Shown here: piece after piece, positions 23,432-36,400 of the stretch | How positions within the stretch are numbered: the first letter of the stretch is position 1 | How the letters are laid out: each line of letters begins with the position of its first letter | NCBI GenBank assembly: GCA_964017195.1 | Contig: OZ024900.1 | Location: forward strand, 30,086,641-30,150,640 | Length of the DNA stretch: 64,000 bases | Direction of reading: 5' to 3' | From: Siderastrea radians | Lineage: Eukaryota; Cnidaria; Anthozoa; Scleractinia; Rhizangiidae | Notes under the pieces: model-generated | Told to the model about the DNA's origin: nothing | Database searches by the model: none | Seen by the model: the letters and a program-made list of their open reading frames with translations, nothing else | Translations under genes and position numbers: made by a program

Positions 23432-26400
23432 ATGGAAAACTCAAAAGCCACTATACGAACATCTCGCTGGAAGGCATTCCTCTCAAAAGAAGGCATTTCT
23501 TGGCCAACGTACGCACTGATTTGTTTATTTGGTTTGGGTTCTTGGGTTGCTGTGAATGGTTTGTGGGTCGAACTACCAGTTTTAGTGAAAGATGCACCAG
23601 AAAAATGGAACCTTCCATCCTACTTGGCGGTTATATTCCAGCTTGCTAACATCGGTCCTTTGACCTACGCTCTAGGGAACCATTTTTTCCCAGAAAAAGT
23701 TCGCGAAAAATGTGCCATTCCTTTCATCGTTTCAATCGGAGCTGTATCTTGTGCGTTGCTTGGATTCTACTGGGATGAAACAAGCGACATCGGCGGTGAA
23801 AAACACAGCACTGTTCTCTTTATCTTGTCGTTTTTTTTGGCAATTGTTGATTGTACTTCTTCAGTGGTGTTTCTAACTTTCATGTCTATTTTCCCATCGT
23901 TCTATATGTCTGCCTTGTTCGTTGGTGAAACTTCGAGTGGGCTTCTCCCAGCCTTTGTTGCTCTTGGTCAAGGCATAAATAGCGGAAGCGGAAGCTGTGA
24001 CTCAAATTCTACCAATGCCTCGGCCAACAAGCACATCACAAAAGATGACGGATTGAGATTTGGTCCTGAAGGATTCTTCTTTTTCTTGTTCTCAATAATG
24101 GTTGTATGTGGACTGGCGTTCTTGGCTTTAAACTATTTACCACTGGCTAAAAGGCAACATGTCTCACACAGTCAAAGAAGCAAAGTCGGCAGCGTCAGTG
24201 AAAATCAACCACTTTTTGGTGAAGTCTTCAGTGGGGGAGGAAGTCCTAGTAGCACACCTCAGGATTCTTACATGGTGGATATACCGAATGATGACCAGCT
24301 TTCCAGATGTCAAATGAACAGATCAGTAGTTTACCTCTTATGCATCCAAGCATGGATAAACTGCCTCTCCAATGGTGTTTTGCCATCAATTCAGGCATAT
24401 GCCAGTGCACCGTATGGCGATAAGACTTATCATTTAGGTAAAACTAGTTTTATAGGCTTAACCAGTGTTAACATAAATCTCATGATTGGGGGAAGAGGGT
24501 GGCGGTGGTGGTGGGGCGGAGGGGGAGGGGAGGGGAGGGTACAGTGTAGGTAGATAAAGTCATACACTGCTTGCAAGGGCCCACACAGCCCGGGAGGGAG
24601 GGGTACTCCCATATATAATCTATATAGATTTGTGCCTGCTGTGAAGGGTATGGTTTTTGAGCAGTTTGGTCTGGGATAGAGTAAAGAAATCAGGGAGGTT
24701 TGGTCTAGAGTAGGGTATCAATTATCTGTAAAATGGTAAGTGGGGGAAAAAGTTAGACCAAAATAGAGTTTGAAAAACTCGGAAATAAATGTAAATTCAA
24801 TCACGATAACTTTGTTAATCGAAAGATGGTTTTCCATTGAAAACGTTGTGTGGTTATATTTGATGGAAGATTTCTGGAAGATAGAGCTAGTTTGGGATAG
24901 GGTAGAGATTTTTGGCATCTAGTCTAGAAATATAGGGTTGTAAAATAGTGCTGAAAGTGGTCTGGTATAGATAGGTTAAGGGTTTTAGAGTGACAGCGGC
25001 ACACCCCCACCAAAAATTTGCTGAGTACCCCGTCCCCCCGGGCCACACAGCAGTTGCTGTAGCATGTTAGCATGTAGCAGCAAGGAGTATTACCACCAGC
25101 AACCCCTAGATGGGATGGGATGCTATTCCATGTATGGGATTACCTTTGGAATTTTTTCCTAACACCCATGTTTGTACACGTGGATAGAGAGACCATGTGG
25201 AGCAGAGTTCCTTGTGTTAAGACCTTAAGAAAAAATGTAAAACCATACAGAGTTCAGCATCTAATCGTCAATTCAATGCACTGACCAATATAATTGTCAC
25301 TGTAGCTCCACAATGAAGCTCAAACCCCCATCCCTGTATCAGACCAAAATATACAATTTTCTCTTTTTAAAGACCTTACCCTGACAATCCTTCCCCTTTT
25401 AAAGACCATAGACCCTTTTTTAGACCAGTGGACAAACTGACTACGATTTTCAGTTGAGTAAGGCACGAGGGAAGTTTGGTGACAAAGTGTTAACGTTCAA
25501 GGGCAACTTGCAACTTGCTTTCCAAGGGACACTACGTCATTCAGCGATAAAGCACGCAAGAAATTGTCAGACATGATCGATTCATGCAATCTCCCTTGGA
25601 AACGGAGCAGGTTGCCCCTGACTGCATGGTAACTTGAACGTTAAAACTTTGTGACCAAACTTCTCTCGTGCCTTACTCAACTGAACATCGTAGTTACCCT
25701 ATTTTAATCAACAGTTGACTGGTGGGCAGTGACTATGACTACAACAGTGTCGAGTCAAAAATTCATACCCGATTGATGAATTAAGATTGGTAAATCATAC
25801 TCTGTTAAGAGGCACAGCCCCATAAAGGCTATATATGGAAGTACAATTCCCAGGGTCTTGACCAGTCTTTAGAATACCATTTGTTTGGCAAGAATTTTAG
25901 GCTTTGGCCAGCACAAAATCACCCACCCATCACACCCAATATTGGCTTCTGGTGTTTTACCAAGGCTAGAAAGGGTTACATGACAAGAGGAATGTAATTG
26001 GTGAATCTAAGGTGAGAATGATTGTGACACTGAATTGTCTTCTGCTAGATTAAAAGTATGTGTGACACATGAATTTCAATTGGTAAATTTCACATGAAAC
26101 AACATCAGCCTCTCCCCACTTCCAATTTTTGCAATACCATAAACTGCTGCTTATAAGCCCCCCCCCCCCCCCACTTATAGGCCCCCTCGGATATAGGCCC
26201 ATCTACCTGTAAGCAAAAAAAACACATCCGGTTATGAGCCCCCGACCCCTGGATATAAGCCCCCCCCCCCCCCTCTAGTTTTCCTTGTTTCCTTAATATT
26301 AAGCACTCTCACAGAACACTGGAAGACACTCTGAACTTCTGTTTTGTTACGTTCCAGTTACGTGTTGTAGTTACAGTTTTGATTTTGTTTAAAATGAAAT

Positions 26401-28380
26401 GACCTCGATTTATTATGATGTTTTAAAGGTTAATTAAAAACTAGTAAATTAAAAACGTATTTCGATCAACAATGCTGTGGCTCATTTCGAAAGGTCTTTT
26501 TTATTTTGCTTGTAAGCCCCCATGGATATAAGCCCCTCCGTTTGTAAGCCCACCCAAAACCCCTTACGAAGTTGTATAAGCCCAGGACTTATAAGCGGCA
26601 GTTTACGGTATGCTATCAGCCTCACTAACATGTCTCTCAAATTAACCCACAGTTGCTACACTGTCCAGTATTGCCAGTGCTCTGACATGCTTTGTTGCAT
26701 TGTGGATTCCCTGTTCTTCGCCAAGGCTGGTGACGATATTGTCCAGTGTTTACACAATTCTTGGTAGTTACGTTCTTGTTCTGGCTTCAATGAGCCCAAC
26801 TCCGCCACTACATGATTCAGATTTTGGCAGCTTGATAATAGTAAGTATTGGATAAATTTATGTTGTGAATTAGCTATAGGTGGTCTAGCAGATACTTGCT
26901 AAGTTCCCCAGGTTATCTGCAATCTTTGCAATACCCTTCACTTGTCAACAGTTATAGGTGTCCATAATTCAAATTTGAATTCACGACACCTGCTTTCGAC
27001 ATCTGGCTAAAAGTGGGACGAGATAGGTGGTAGGGGAGGAGCCAGATGGGGGGGGGGGTAGGAAGTTTACAGGAAGCCAGAGAGGAGAGGGGGAAGCAAG
27101 GACTCTTGAGGTGGCAGAAGTGGGAGAAAAGGGGAATAAATACACAACATTGAATAACATTTTGGAATAAATAAATTCATAGGTGGGAGCCAATAAAGTA
27201 AGAGGTGGAACAATATTTAGGGGTATGGGAAGTAGGAGGATTGGAAACTCCCTGTTCTCCCACCACTACCCCCTGAAGGCCCCATCTTTATCAAGTGAAG
27301 ATAATTATCGTGAGGTCTGTGGCTAAACATTTCTACTTTGTTCTTTTTTAAATAAAATATCCTTGACTTTCCCGTTTTGTTGAGTAGTAACAAAAACTGA
27401 GCAGCTTGATTCCCAGAGTTCTCTCTGTCCTTCCTTCCACCCTAGGGTGTGATGAAGAAAGATCCAGGGCATTTTCCATAATATTTTGAAATTAGGAAGA
27501 ATTATGGTTTAATGTTGGTGCGCGCTTTCTTTTAATTACTGTTTTTCGCATTAGCATTTGACGATTCTTATAATTAAAGCATACATGAATCAGGGTTTGT
27601 GAAAACCTTCCAATGCCCATGAAAATCACTGTCTAAGGCCTGGAACTTGAACATCAGAGAAGAAACATGAATAAATGGAACACTGAACCTCCCAACCGGG
27701 AAAATGGAACAACCTTTTCAGAAGTTCCATTTCTCCCAGAAATTGTCAACTAGAACGACCTAAAAAGTCATGTTCCATTTACTTTCCAACCACAAAATAG
27801 AAAACACTTCCTGTAACTTGTAACATCTTTTCCCATCCCTCCCCTAAGCTCCAAACATAATGTCCTTGAAGCTCTAGACTTATGGTAGGCCTAACCCCAA
27901 CCCCTTAAGTCTAAACCCTACCCTAGGATGGACTTGCTTTGGTTGCTGTACTGTATATTATTTTAAGGTTAAATAAAATTAAAACTTCAATGCTCAACAC
28001 AAAATTCAAAGAAAAACCAAGGGGGCACATATAACCAACAGTTGAGAGTGTTCCGTTAACAGGGCCTAACTAGATTTGATTTTTTGCCTGGGCAAGCGTT
28101 GCATTTTAGCTTTCTGATTTCTTTTTTGTTTGTTGGACTTTGTTTAACCTCCTGTTTAATTTTCTATTTCTTATTGCAGATTCTTGTCAGCGTCACAAGT
28201 GGTATTCTGATCAGCTATACTAAACTGTCAATCTCTACAATGATGCGCAACCATGGTTATCGAGCATTATTTTGGTGTGGTATCTGCATACAGATAGGGT
28301 CTTGTGTTGGAGCGATAATCATGTTTCCACTTGTGAACATCTTAAAGCTGTTTCACCAAGCCCAGGCAAAAAGTTGTTAG
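23432..28380 (+). CDS. SLC52A: Riboflavin transporter, SLC52 family (three exons)
   Basis: Exons are 23432-24437, 26653-26840 and 28180-28380, with donors gtaaaa and gtaagt and acceptors cccacag and ttgcag. The phases match (1, then 0) and give 464 residues, the usual SLC52 length. Family marks are GSWVAVNGLWVELPVLV near residue 38, WNLPSYLAVIFQLANIGP, FVGETSSGLLPAFVALGQG, the loop PYGDKTYHL (end of exon 1), and in exon 3 GSCVGAIIMFPLVNIL. About 11 hydrophobic spans are visible, with a long polar loop at about 245-300. The protein carries vitamin B2 across the plasma membrane; animals cannot make it. No broken frame is seen. Exon 2 lacks a Met, so simple ORF scans miss it. The family call is firm; which vertebrate paralogue it matches is not. 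Confidence 0.93.
24589..25042. mobile_element. hAT-like MITE with perfect 8-bp target duplication (SLC52 intron 1)
   Basis: The left end cccgggagggaggggtactc and the right end gagtaccccgtccccccggg are inverted copies with small differences. Both sides are flanked by ccacacag (24581-24588 and 25043-25050), a perfect 8-bp target duplication. The body is TA-rich with repeated tctgggatagag-like blocks and no coding potential. The 8-bp duplication suggests hAT mobilisation. A G-rich tract lies just left of it (24486-24540). Confidence 0.82.
25441..25693. mobile_element. Palindromic MITE (SLC52 intron 1)
   Basis: The left arm (25441 to about 25535) begins ctacgattttcagttgagta. The right arm ends tactcaactgaacatcgtag. 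Both arms contain the inverted blocks aaggcacgag, aagtttggt, acaaagt and aacgttcaag, plus a caaggga block. The arms are about 95-100 bases around a spacer of about 55 bases. It is non-coding. Confidence 0.8.
26135..26610. mobile_element. MITE with GCTTATAAGCCC ends (SLC52 intron 1)
   Basis: The left end taccataaactgctgcttat and right end ataagcggcagtttacggta are inverted copies. The body repeats (t)ataagccccc blocks and two C-runs on the left, with matching blocks near the right. It ends only 42 bases before SLC52 exon 2, so it contains or abuts the branch-point region of intron 1. Confidence 0.72.
26841..28179 (+). other. SLC52 intron 2
   Basis: Intron with gtaagt donor and ttgcag acceptor. 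It contains a G-rich and purine-rich stretch (27000-27140). Near 27700-27800 it has a segment resembling the inside of the 39694-40596 element (ccttttcagaagttccat; gttccatttactttccaacc). No coding sequence is seen in it. Confidence 0.6.
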
Positions 28381-28598
28381 GACCTTGAAACACTGTAACA
28401 TTAATTTAAGGAAATGATTGCCATTATTTAATTTTGTGAAAAATATTTTGCGACTTCAAGGGAAGTTCCTGGAATCAAGACACTTTTTAGGGAAGGGTTC
28501 TTATTTTAATTTATTTGACAGCAACAGAGAATTGATATTGTAGTCTTAAAAGCTATAATTGTCTAAAATTAAAATTTATAATATTAGGACATCTTAGG

Positions 28599-28928
28599 CC
28601 CTGGGCAAACCGAGTCGCAAGTTATTGCAAGTTGAAAACTTGCAACTCTGTTTGGCTGTGACTTGGCTGTACAAGCAATGACTTCCATTTACTTTGATTG
28701 AAATCAAATTTGCAAGCAAGTGAATGCAAGTTTTTCATCATTTTGCCACCCAACAAAAGTTGGTCTCACTGTTGTTTTCCTTAGTATGGGGGCACACGTA
28801 AGACTGCATTTAGCAATTCTGCTGAACTTGCATATACTCGTGAGTCTGTTTGGCAACCCACTGCAAGTCTGTGTGCGGAATTCGACGTTTCTAAACTTGC
28901 GTTGACTAGCAATACTGTTTGGCCAGGG
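28599..28928. mobile_element. MITE with CCCTGGCCAAAC ends
   Basis: The left end is ccctgggcaaac and the right end is gtttggccaggg, an inverted pair with one mismatch. The body has many aagtt/gcaagt motifs, including gcaagttgaaaacttgc. It lies between the convergent SLC52 and DNAJB11 genes. A 151-codon minus frame that overlaps it is not a gene. Confidence 0.7.
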
Positions 28929-30449
28929 GTTTGGGAAAAGAAAGAACATTACAACTGTACCAGCTGAGAGTGAGGGTAGCGTTATTGAGGACAGGGGCAG
29001 GTAAAGAAAAGTGGAGGTTACCTGAAGAGAAAGGCATTCACTGAGGTAGGAATGCTGAATTACTAAAACATGTACACTGACAGGGGAGTAGACAAGAGAT
29101 TGAGGCACATGAAAGGCACAGCCACGAGCCGCAAGTAGTGCAGGTGCAGGGAAGAGCAAGAATCAATCCCCTCTTGTTTCACCGTTATTTTGCATAATTT
29201 ATTCATTTCCATTTGCGCATAGAATCTGAGGATAATTCATGCATAATAGGATGACTGCTCACAGTTTAGTAGGGGAGCTTTTCAGTGTGAGTACGCAGCT
29301 GAGGGTCAGTATTGTCTGTGGTGTTAATATTGTTTTTCGAGATTTTAGTTTTTTTCAAATCTTCCATAATTTATTGATGTACAAGGGTTGATCATTCAAA
29401 AAGTTTTTTGTTCAACGGACAATCGCCCCTCCAACCTAAGAAAAGAGATACTGTAACTAAATAAATTATTATGAAATGATGATGAGTATTTCATATATTC
29501 ACTTCTAAATAAATTATTGGAAAATGAATAAATAAATTATGCTTGTGGTTTCACAATTTTGAAAAGTTGATTTACCAGTCCACTTGATGAGTCTTATTTG
29601 CACTGCATTTTCAGTGCAATCGATCCACTTTAATCAGTGCTAAGAATGCTTGTTAGCACTTTGTGCTTTGGCTGGGGAACATTGGTTACATCTTTAATTT
29701 TGAATTAAATGTGTAAGTGTAAACAAGGATTTAAGCATAATGGCAATGTAAGCACGTAGTATTATTTTAAGAAATTATTTTTTCATATAATTTGTAGCAT
29801 AAATGAATAAACAATTTTGATAGACAGACTTGATCTTTTTTTAACACATCAAAATCAGAGGCACTGCAAACAGTTTTTTTTTTAGTTTTTCTTGGTAAAA
29901 TTCACCACATTATTTACAACAAGTATAATTCCCACTACAAACAATGCAAGTGCTTTTCTGTGTCTCAGCAGCATACAACAATTTCATACAAGACTAGCAA
30001 ATAATTTAACCCACAAAACTCTGTTCAAAAGATCTGTGCAACCATATGGGTCAAGTATAAAACAGTAAACAAATCTCCTTTACAGCGAATGTTAAATTTC
30101 AGTTTGTTCTTCAGTTGTTCTTACCCAGGGCTATTATTTTTAGCATAAATTCAGTTCAGTTTTCATATAAGTTCAAATTATGATACTTACCCAACAGTGA
30201 AAACTACCTGTCTGAGAAACAGACAGGGCTATTTGCAAGCCCTGTGGCTTTACCAGAGTTGCTTTTATTTGGTGATGCACTAAGAAATCCTCAATGTTTC
30301 CATGTTTCACAATCTTGCCAATGCTGATGAATATGTTTTTCCTTTCCATTTCAATATTTAAAAGATTTTTGTGTGGTAACAAAGAACTGGAAAATACATT
30401 ACAGCTATCTAAATTGAAAGATATTAAAATTATTTCATGGAATGATTCT
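28929..30449. other. Intergenic between convergent genes
   Basis: AT-rich DNA that should hold the 3' untranslated ends of both the SLC52-type gene (plus) and the DNAJB11 gene (minus). An aataaa on the minus strand near 30265 could serve the DNAJB11 transcript. No other gene is seen. Confidence 0.45.
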
Positions 30450-33400
30450 CTAGAGCCCATTGTAAGCCTTTTGTTGAGATTGTTGCTTCAAAATAGTCTT
30501 AAGAGCTGAAATGTAAAAAGACATAAACGTCAAAATCAACATGTATACTCTTCTCTTTAGTCTGCATAGATTTCTCATAGAAGTATTAGGAAGAAACTGT
30601 TTAAAAATCAGGGCAATTTGCCTATGGTGATCAGTCCCCTTATTCTCATGCCCTACATTCTACAACCTCTACTGACATTACAGTGTAACTCTGATACAAC
30701 AACCTCCCATAACATGAAGTCCCCAGTATAACAAATGATATTTTATTCTTCAGCTGAGCCAAAGTTACAGTCCTAAGTGAATATATGGAACAGAACCCCA
30801 GCATAATGAACCCTGTTGTGATTAAATTCCATTCATAATGAACACAATGCAAAAGCCCAAACTGAAAATCTACCCCAGTATAACAAATAACTGTCATCAG
30901 GCGAGTGAAAAAGAGCGTGAAACAGATTACTAGAGACAGAAAGAATCCTATTACGTTCCATTATAAAACGCTCTTTCAAAGCAAATCCGGAGATTGTAAT
31001 TGCATGATTTAACGAAATGTTGATTGGTACAACTGAACACTACTTAATCTGAAGGCAAAAAATTATTAACCAGACCCTGATATACATGTAACAAAGATTT
31101 CAGTCATTTTCCTACCAATTTGTTACTACAGGGCTTCACTAATAACAACCCCCCCCCCCCCCATCAAAACAAACACATTTTCTCAGTCCTGTGACACTGT
31201 TATATCAAGGTTTCACTGTACAAACATGTTGATCACTACCTTATTGGGGTGCAAAAGGTAACATTTGCTATAAATACTTGTCTACTAGTTATAGACCACT
31301 TAGAAAACAATTGTTTGATTCAAAGTTGAAAGGGAACAGGAAACTTTGAGGCAATTCGAGTCTCATAACCAAGTAAAAACCATTTTGTTAACCATACTAT
31401 CAGCTACATGTAAGTTGAACTAAGGAATAATGAATTTCAACTTGCAATCATGTCTACTCTCAAAAGGTTCAATCTCAAATCAGTTTTACTTGGTCCCCAA
31501 TTACATGAGAAAAAATAGCCCCTACTGGTCTGGCTCAGTTCAGCTCCCATGAAGAGTCAAATTGAGCTGGAATGAATTTTTGAACTGGTGTTATGTACTG
31601 GTTACATTTTTTATTGAGTAGGGTTGATTGATCAGCACAACAGAGTGTGGACTCACCTTCTTTGTCACTATCTTCAAGGCCACCTCTTGGAAATTCAACA
31701 TCAAACGTAATATAGAGATCTCCTTTATCGTGATTATTTTCATAATTTGGCATTCCTTCATCTTTCTTTTTTATACGAGCTCCAGGCCAAGTAATTTTTT
31801 CTCGTGTTATGTGTACCTGTGGAAAAATGTCAATATGGACATACCAGATCATTTAGTTGAAAATATAATAATAGTGTTGCTGGTGACAGGGGAAAGTGGT
31901 AGGATACCTGTGAGAAAGAGGGGAAAAAACCAGAAGAAAAACAACATTTGTGAATGGACAAGAAGGTGGAAAACTAGACTTTCACCTGCAATGTTCACTT
32001 AATGATCTCATGTCTGAATTTGAGTGAACGTAAAGTAACTGTCAACATGCAATCATATCGTTTTAAACTTCAAAAATCGAAGGAAAATAACGTATAACCA
32101 ACTTCATCCTTCATTTTATCCACTCCTGATAGGAATAAAGCTCTCATCCTTTGCAGTTTTGTTACATGTTGTATTTTCTTTCGAAAAATCAACTTTTGGA
32201 TATGGTTTATCTTTCACCTTCAACCAGTTCTAACACCTTGTAAATGTTTCATCCCTAGTTCACCGATACCATGGAACTGCGCCTGGTGACTAACCTGTTA
32301 AATATTACTACCTTATAATTGCAGCCAAATATTTTTACGCCAGAAAAAAGTTAATGCTGTCAGTCAATTGGACCATCTTTATAGGCCATGCACTCAGAGG
32401 AACAGAGTTCAAGATATTGATATATTTGCCTCCAAGTGTTCACAAGTCTTACCTTGTGTCCATCCAAATGATCTATGTCCATTTCAAATCCATTTAAAGC
32501 ATCAAGTAAAGTTATGGTCACATTTGTATAAAGATCATCTCCATTTCTTTTAAACCTATCATGTCTGTGGAAGGAAATGTTAGTAAGCAAGCTGTAGGTG
32601 AACAGAACAAGTCAAACATTCCTTATTTTTATTTTATCTGGTAAATTATATGAGAAGGGCTGAAAGGAAAACAAATTTAAGTCCCACTAAAGCTGACTAG
32701 ATAATATCTCCACAAGAAAGGTTGCTTTGGAGATAAATTTTTTGTTAATTTTAAATCTCAGTTCAACATAGCTCTACTTTCCTCCTCTTAATCCGGAGAG
32801 CACAAATTTAAAATGATTCCGACTACACTTTCGCTTGGATGGTGGGCAGGGGATTGACTGAAAAAAAAAACACCTTCTACAGTGTCATTTATCCCTAAAT
32901 ATTACAAGATACAATTTCCCAAGAAAACCAAGCTTGGAAAAGAGCAAGAAATAAATTACAACCTTTCTGACTCCCAATCACATACTCCAAACCAACAAGA
33001 AAAGAAACTACAATGCTTCATTACCTTAACTCTCTGATAATAAACTTCAGATCACCTGGTTCACCATCAATGTGAGGTTCACCTAACCAATGAGTTGCCA
33101 AAAAAATTAGATATTACCGATTACTGTTAAGACGGATTCCGCTCAACGTTCAAGCAATAAGTGCAAAAAAATATTTACTAAAAAACTACTCATACCACGG
33201 TAACATTTTCAATGCTATTTGAAACATCACACTCTAGTTCACTTGCCCAAGTGACCCCGTGATGAAATTCTCAAGCATTCTCAAGAAAATTAATCTCAAA
33301 TCTCGTAAAGTATGCTAAAAACGGGCGCCATTTTGTTTTGGACTGACATGAAGCATCTTTTTAATTGAAATACGGATAACTTCAAATCCAATTTTCTCTT

Positions 33401-36400
33401 GCGGGGTCAGCTTGGGAGCGAAAGTAACGATAAGTTCTTCTTATCTGTTCTCAAAATGTGACAGTGCTGCAAGTATTATTTTATTGGTAACTTAATTTTT
33501 GCACTTACTACTCGAATGTTGAGCGCAAATCGTCTTAACAAGGAGAAGATGGTTCATTTATGTACATGTAGATGTAGCCCTCCTATTCAGTGCTGCTGAA
33601 AAATGCACTATACCCATGCTATTAGAAGTTTCCGATTTACAGGTACAAATGGCAATATGGCACTAATAGTACATGTACCAAGTAATAGTATCAACATTAC
33701 AATAATAATTATTATTATTAACAAATTTTGGAGCATTTTGCCATTTTTCCGTGGCTTTCTGCAGCCAAAATGCCAAAAACGTAAAAGTATAAAACTTGTT
33801 GAAGGCGTTCCGGCACAAATAGGTCAAAATCATGTCTTCTCGCCCGCATGTCAGGCTTGTCTTCAGTATGTTGCACTTGCCCAACTATCCCTGCCCTGAG
33901 AGAAATAGGAAACTATCCAGGGACTAAGCTGAAAGATTGAATTGAATTTGGAGTTTACAATACACTGCTAACACTGAGAAACCAGTAACGGATGAAAATT
34001 AATGCAAATTTATTACTTTCATAATATTAGTACCAAGACCTCTAAATCGGAAATCTTTATTAGCCATAAATTGAAAAATTGACATCCTAGAGGCAGGGAA
34101 GCTGGGTGAATGTTCCTTGATATATTTCCAAGAAAAAGTGGTTACCCATTAGGAAAATGCACATGCCCTTCTGGCTGTAAGCTTTTTTCTTGCATTATGA
34201 CCACAAGCATGACTGTGTTATTTTTGTCAAAGGCTATAGCATAGCTATGGACTATGAGAAGGGTGGTCAAATGATAGATTATCAGAACAAAATTACCAAC
34301 TGAAAATAAACTGTTGTTTTGGTAGGAGATTTAGCAGAGCTAATGATTAGCCCTTTCACTCCCAGAGTCAGTTATGATACATTACGGTAATTCTAACTGC
34401 GGAGTTTGTGGATGAAATCCTATGGTATAACCATTCAAATGAAACCTCGTCAGCAGTACTTTCAAATGGTACTATTTATTTTTACATATTTTACCAAATT
34501 GAATTTGAGATTTTTCTTGAATTTTGATTTTAGTCATTCTTGCGAGTTAAAGGGTTAAAGATTTTATCCAAGGTAATTTCTGCAATTTTGCCAAATGTCT
34601 TCTAGGTCCTTAACTCTTTCCTTCTTACAGTCAAACCTTCCTCGTGTGCTGTTCTAGGATACTGTGAGTTACATGTAAGCGTGGACATGCACTGTAACTT
34701 CATTTGATGTCATTTGTGTTGTGATGTTTGTTTTTGACAGTGAAGATAGGTTCCATATCTAAGATAAAGGTTAGCTGTCGACAATTATTAAAATAATTTC
34801 CATACCCTCTGCAACAAATGGATACTCTTGGCCATCATGCATTCCGGGTTCGATCTCAACTTCTAAAAGTTTTTCTTTAGTGACATAAGTAATAGCAGGA
34901 CACTCATCACATATATCAACAGGGGACATCTGGAATCTCCCTGGTCCCAGCTGTGTCGTCCTCATCTCTTGCCGACAATTGCACTTTCTTGTTCCTGGGA
35001 TTGTCTCAGTGACAGGTTTAATACGCAACACCTGTGGACAAATAAAATACCAGATTAAAATAACTCTAAAAGACTTGTGACTTGAGTCAGTGTTCCAAGA
35101 AGTGACCATTTTGGTCAGCATGGCGAACAGAAAAAAAAAGAACAGTTGTTCCAAAGGTTTCATTCGTGGTAACCTGTGTTTGAACAGTGAATTGCAAAGT
35201 TATTTCTCTCAAAATTTCTTCAAGCATAGTTAACATTATGGAGGAAAAATATGTTTTTCATTATCTTCATTCTTCATAATTGCAGTTCATTCATTTCTTT
35301 CTCTATTGTCTGTACTCACTTTTACGCATAACAGCACTCACTTTGCAACTTGATATCAACTTTGGACACCTTGAGTCCACACTAGACTCTTGAGTGTCCC
35401 TTTGGTCTCCATTTTAACTGTGTTGCACTGTATGTGGCAAGCTGGCTGAGGGGGACATTGGGGTTTGTGTGTTTCAGTGTTGCTCATTTTTTTAATGTGG
35501 TATTTGGGTGAATAAAATCCCACCTCTCGGTATTGCGGTGAACTCAAACCCTACGGTGTGCGATATTTGTGTTTTTAAACCTACAGTGTTCAGTGAAACA
35601 AATGTTTCTTGTTTGACTCTTTCAGAACTAACCTCTATATCTTCGTTATTCTGTGCTCATTTATCAAAAGCATGTACCATTGCAACCCTTTGTAAAACCG
35701 TGTTTAATTTGTAACAAAATATGGTCAAATACTGTCTAGTTAATCTTTAATATGCTTTAGCTGCCGATCCCAAGCCCTTTTTTATCTTATAAGTAACTTG
35801 ACCTCTGCCACCTGTACTATCATCACTATCACCCACCTCAAGTTTTCACAGTTTTACTAAACACCAGTAAACAACATGAGTGAGGCTATAAATGATCTTA
35901 ATGAAGATGCCAGGAGAGAGTTCGTAATTGACTGTGCTGCTTTTTTCCGCTCATCTTTACAGTCACGTACATATGACAAAGTGTAAGCTACAGCAAGGAT
36001 ACACAAGCATCAGCAGTATCGCCACAGTTTACATGCAGACCATGCCGTAAGGGCAGTATGGCATTGATTGTCTTGCAAAACTCTGATCACATTCGGACAT
36101 TTTCCCTTTTTAGAAAAAGCCATTTAGATCATGGAAACCATGGGACTAAAAATATCTCGCAGTGTCGGTGTTTTGTCAACTTTTCTTGCAGTGATGCGGT
36201 GTTTGTGTATTCTTTTGGCGGTGTTGCGGTATTCAGAGCCCCTCCAATGTTCCCCTCCTGGCTGTTTTCTACAATGTGTGTACATTCTTTGGAGACAGCA
36301 AATTGTGATAAAAACTGAGGAAATAATTCAGCATTGCCGATGATTCCAACCTAAACTACAGAAATCACCTCTATAAAGTTGCCATTGTACAGTTCTTCCA

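Noticed and set aside
28704..29159. 151-codon minus-strand frame between the convergent genes
   Set aside because: It overlaps the MITE at 28599-28928, has no domain and no splice partners.
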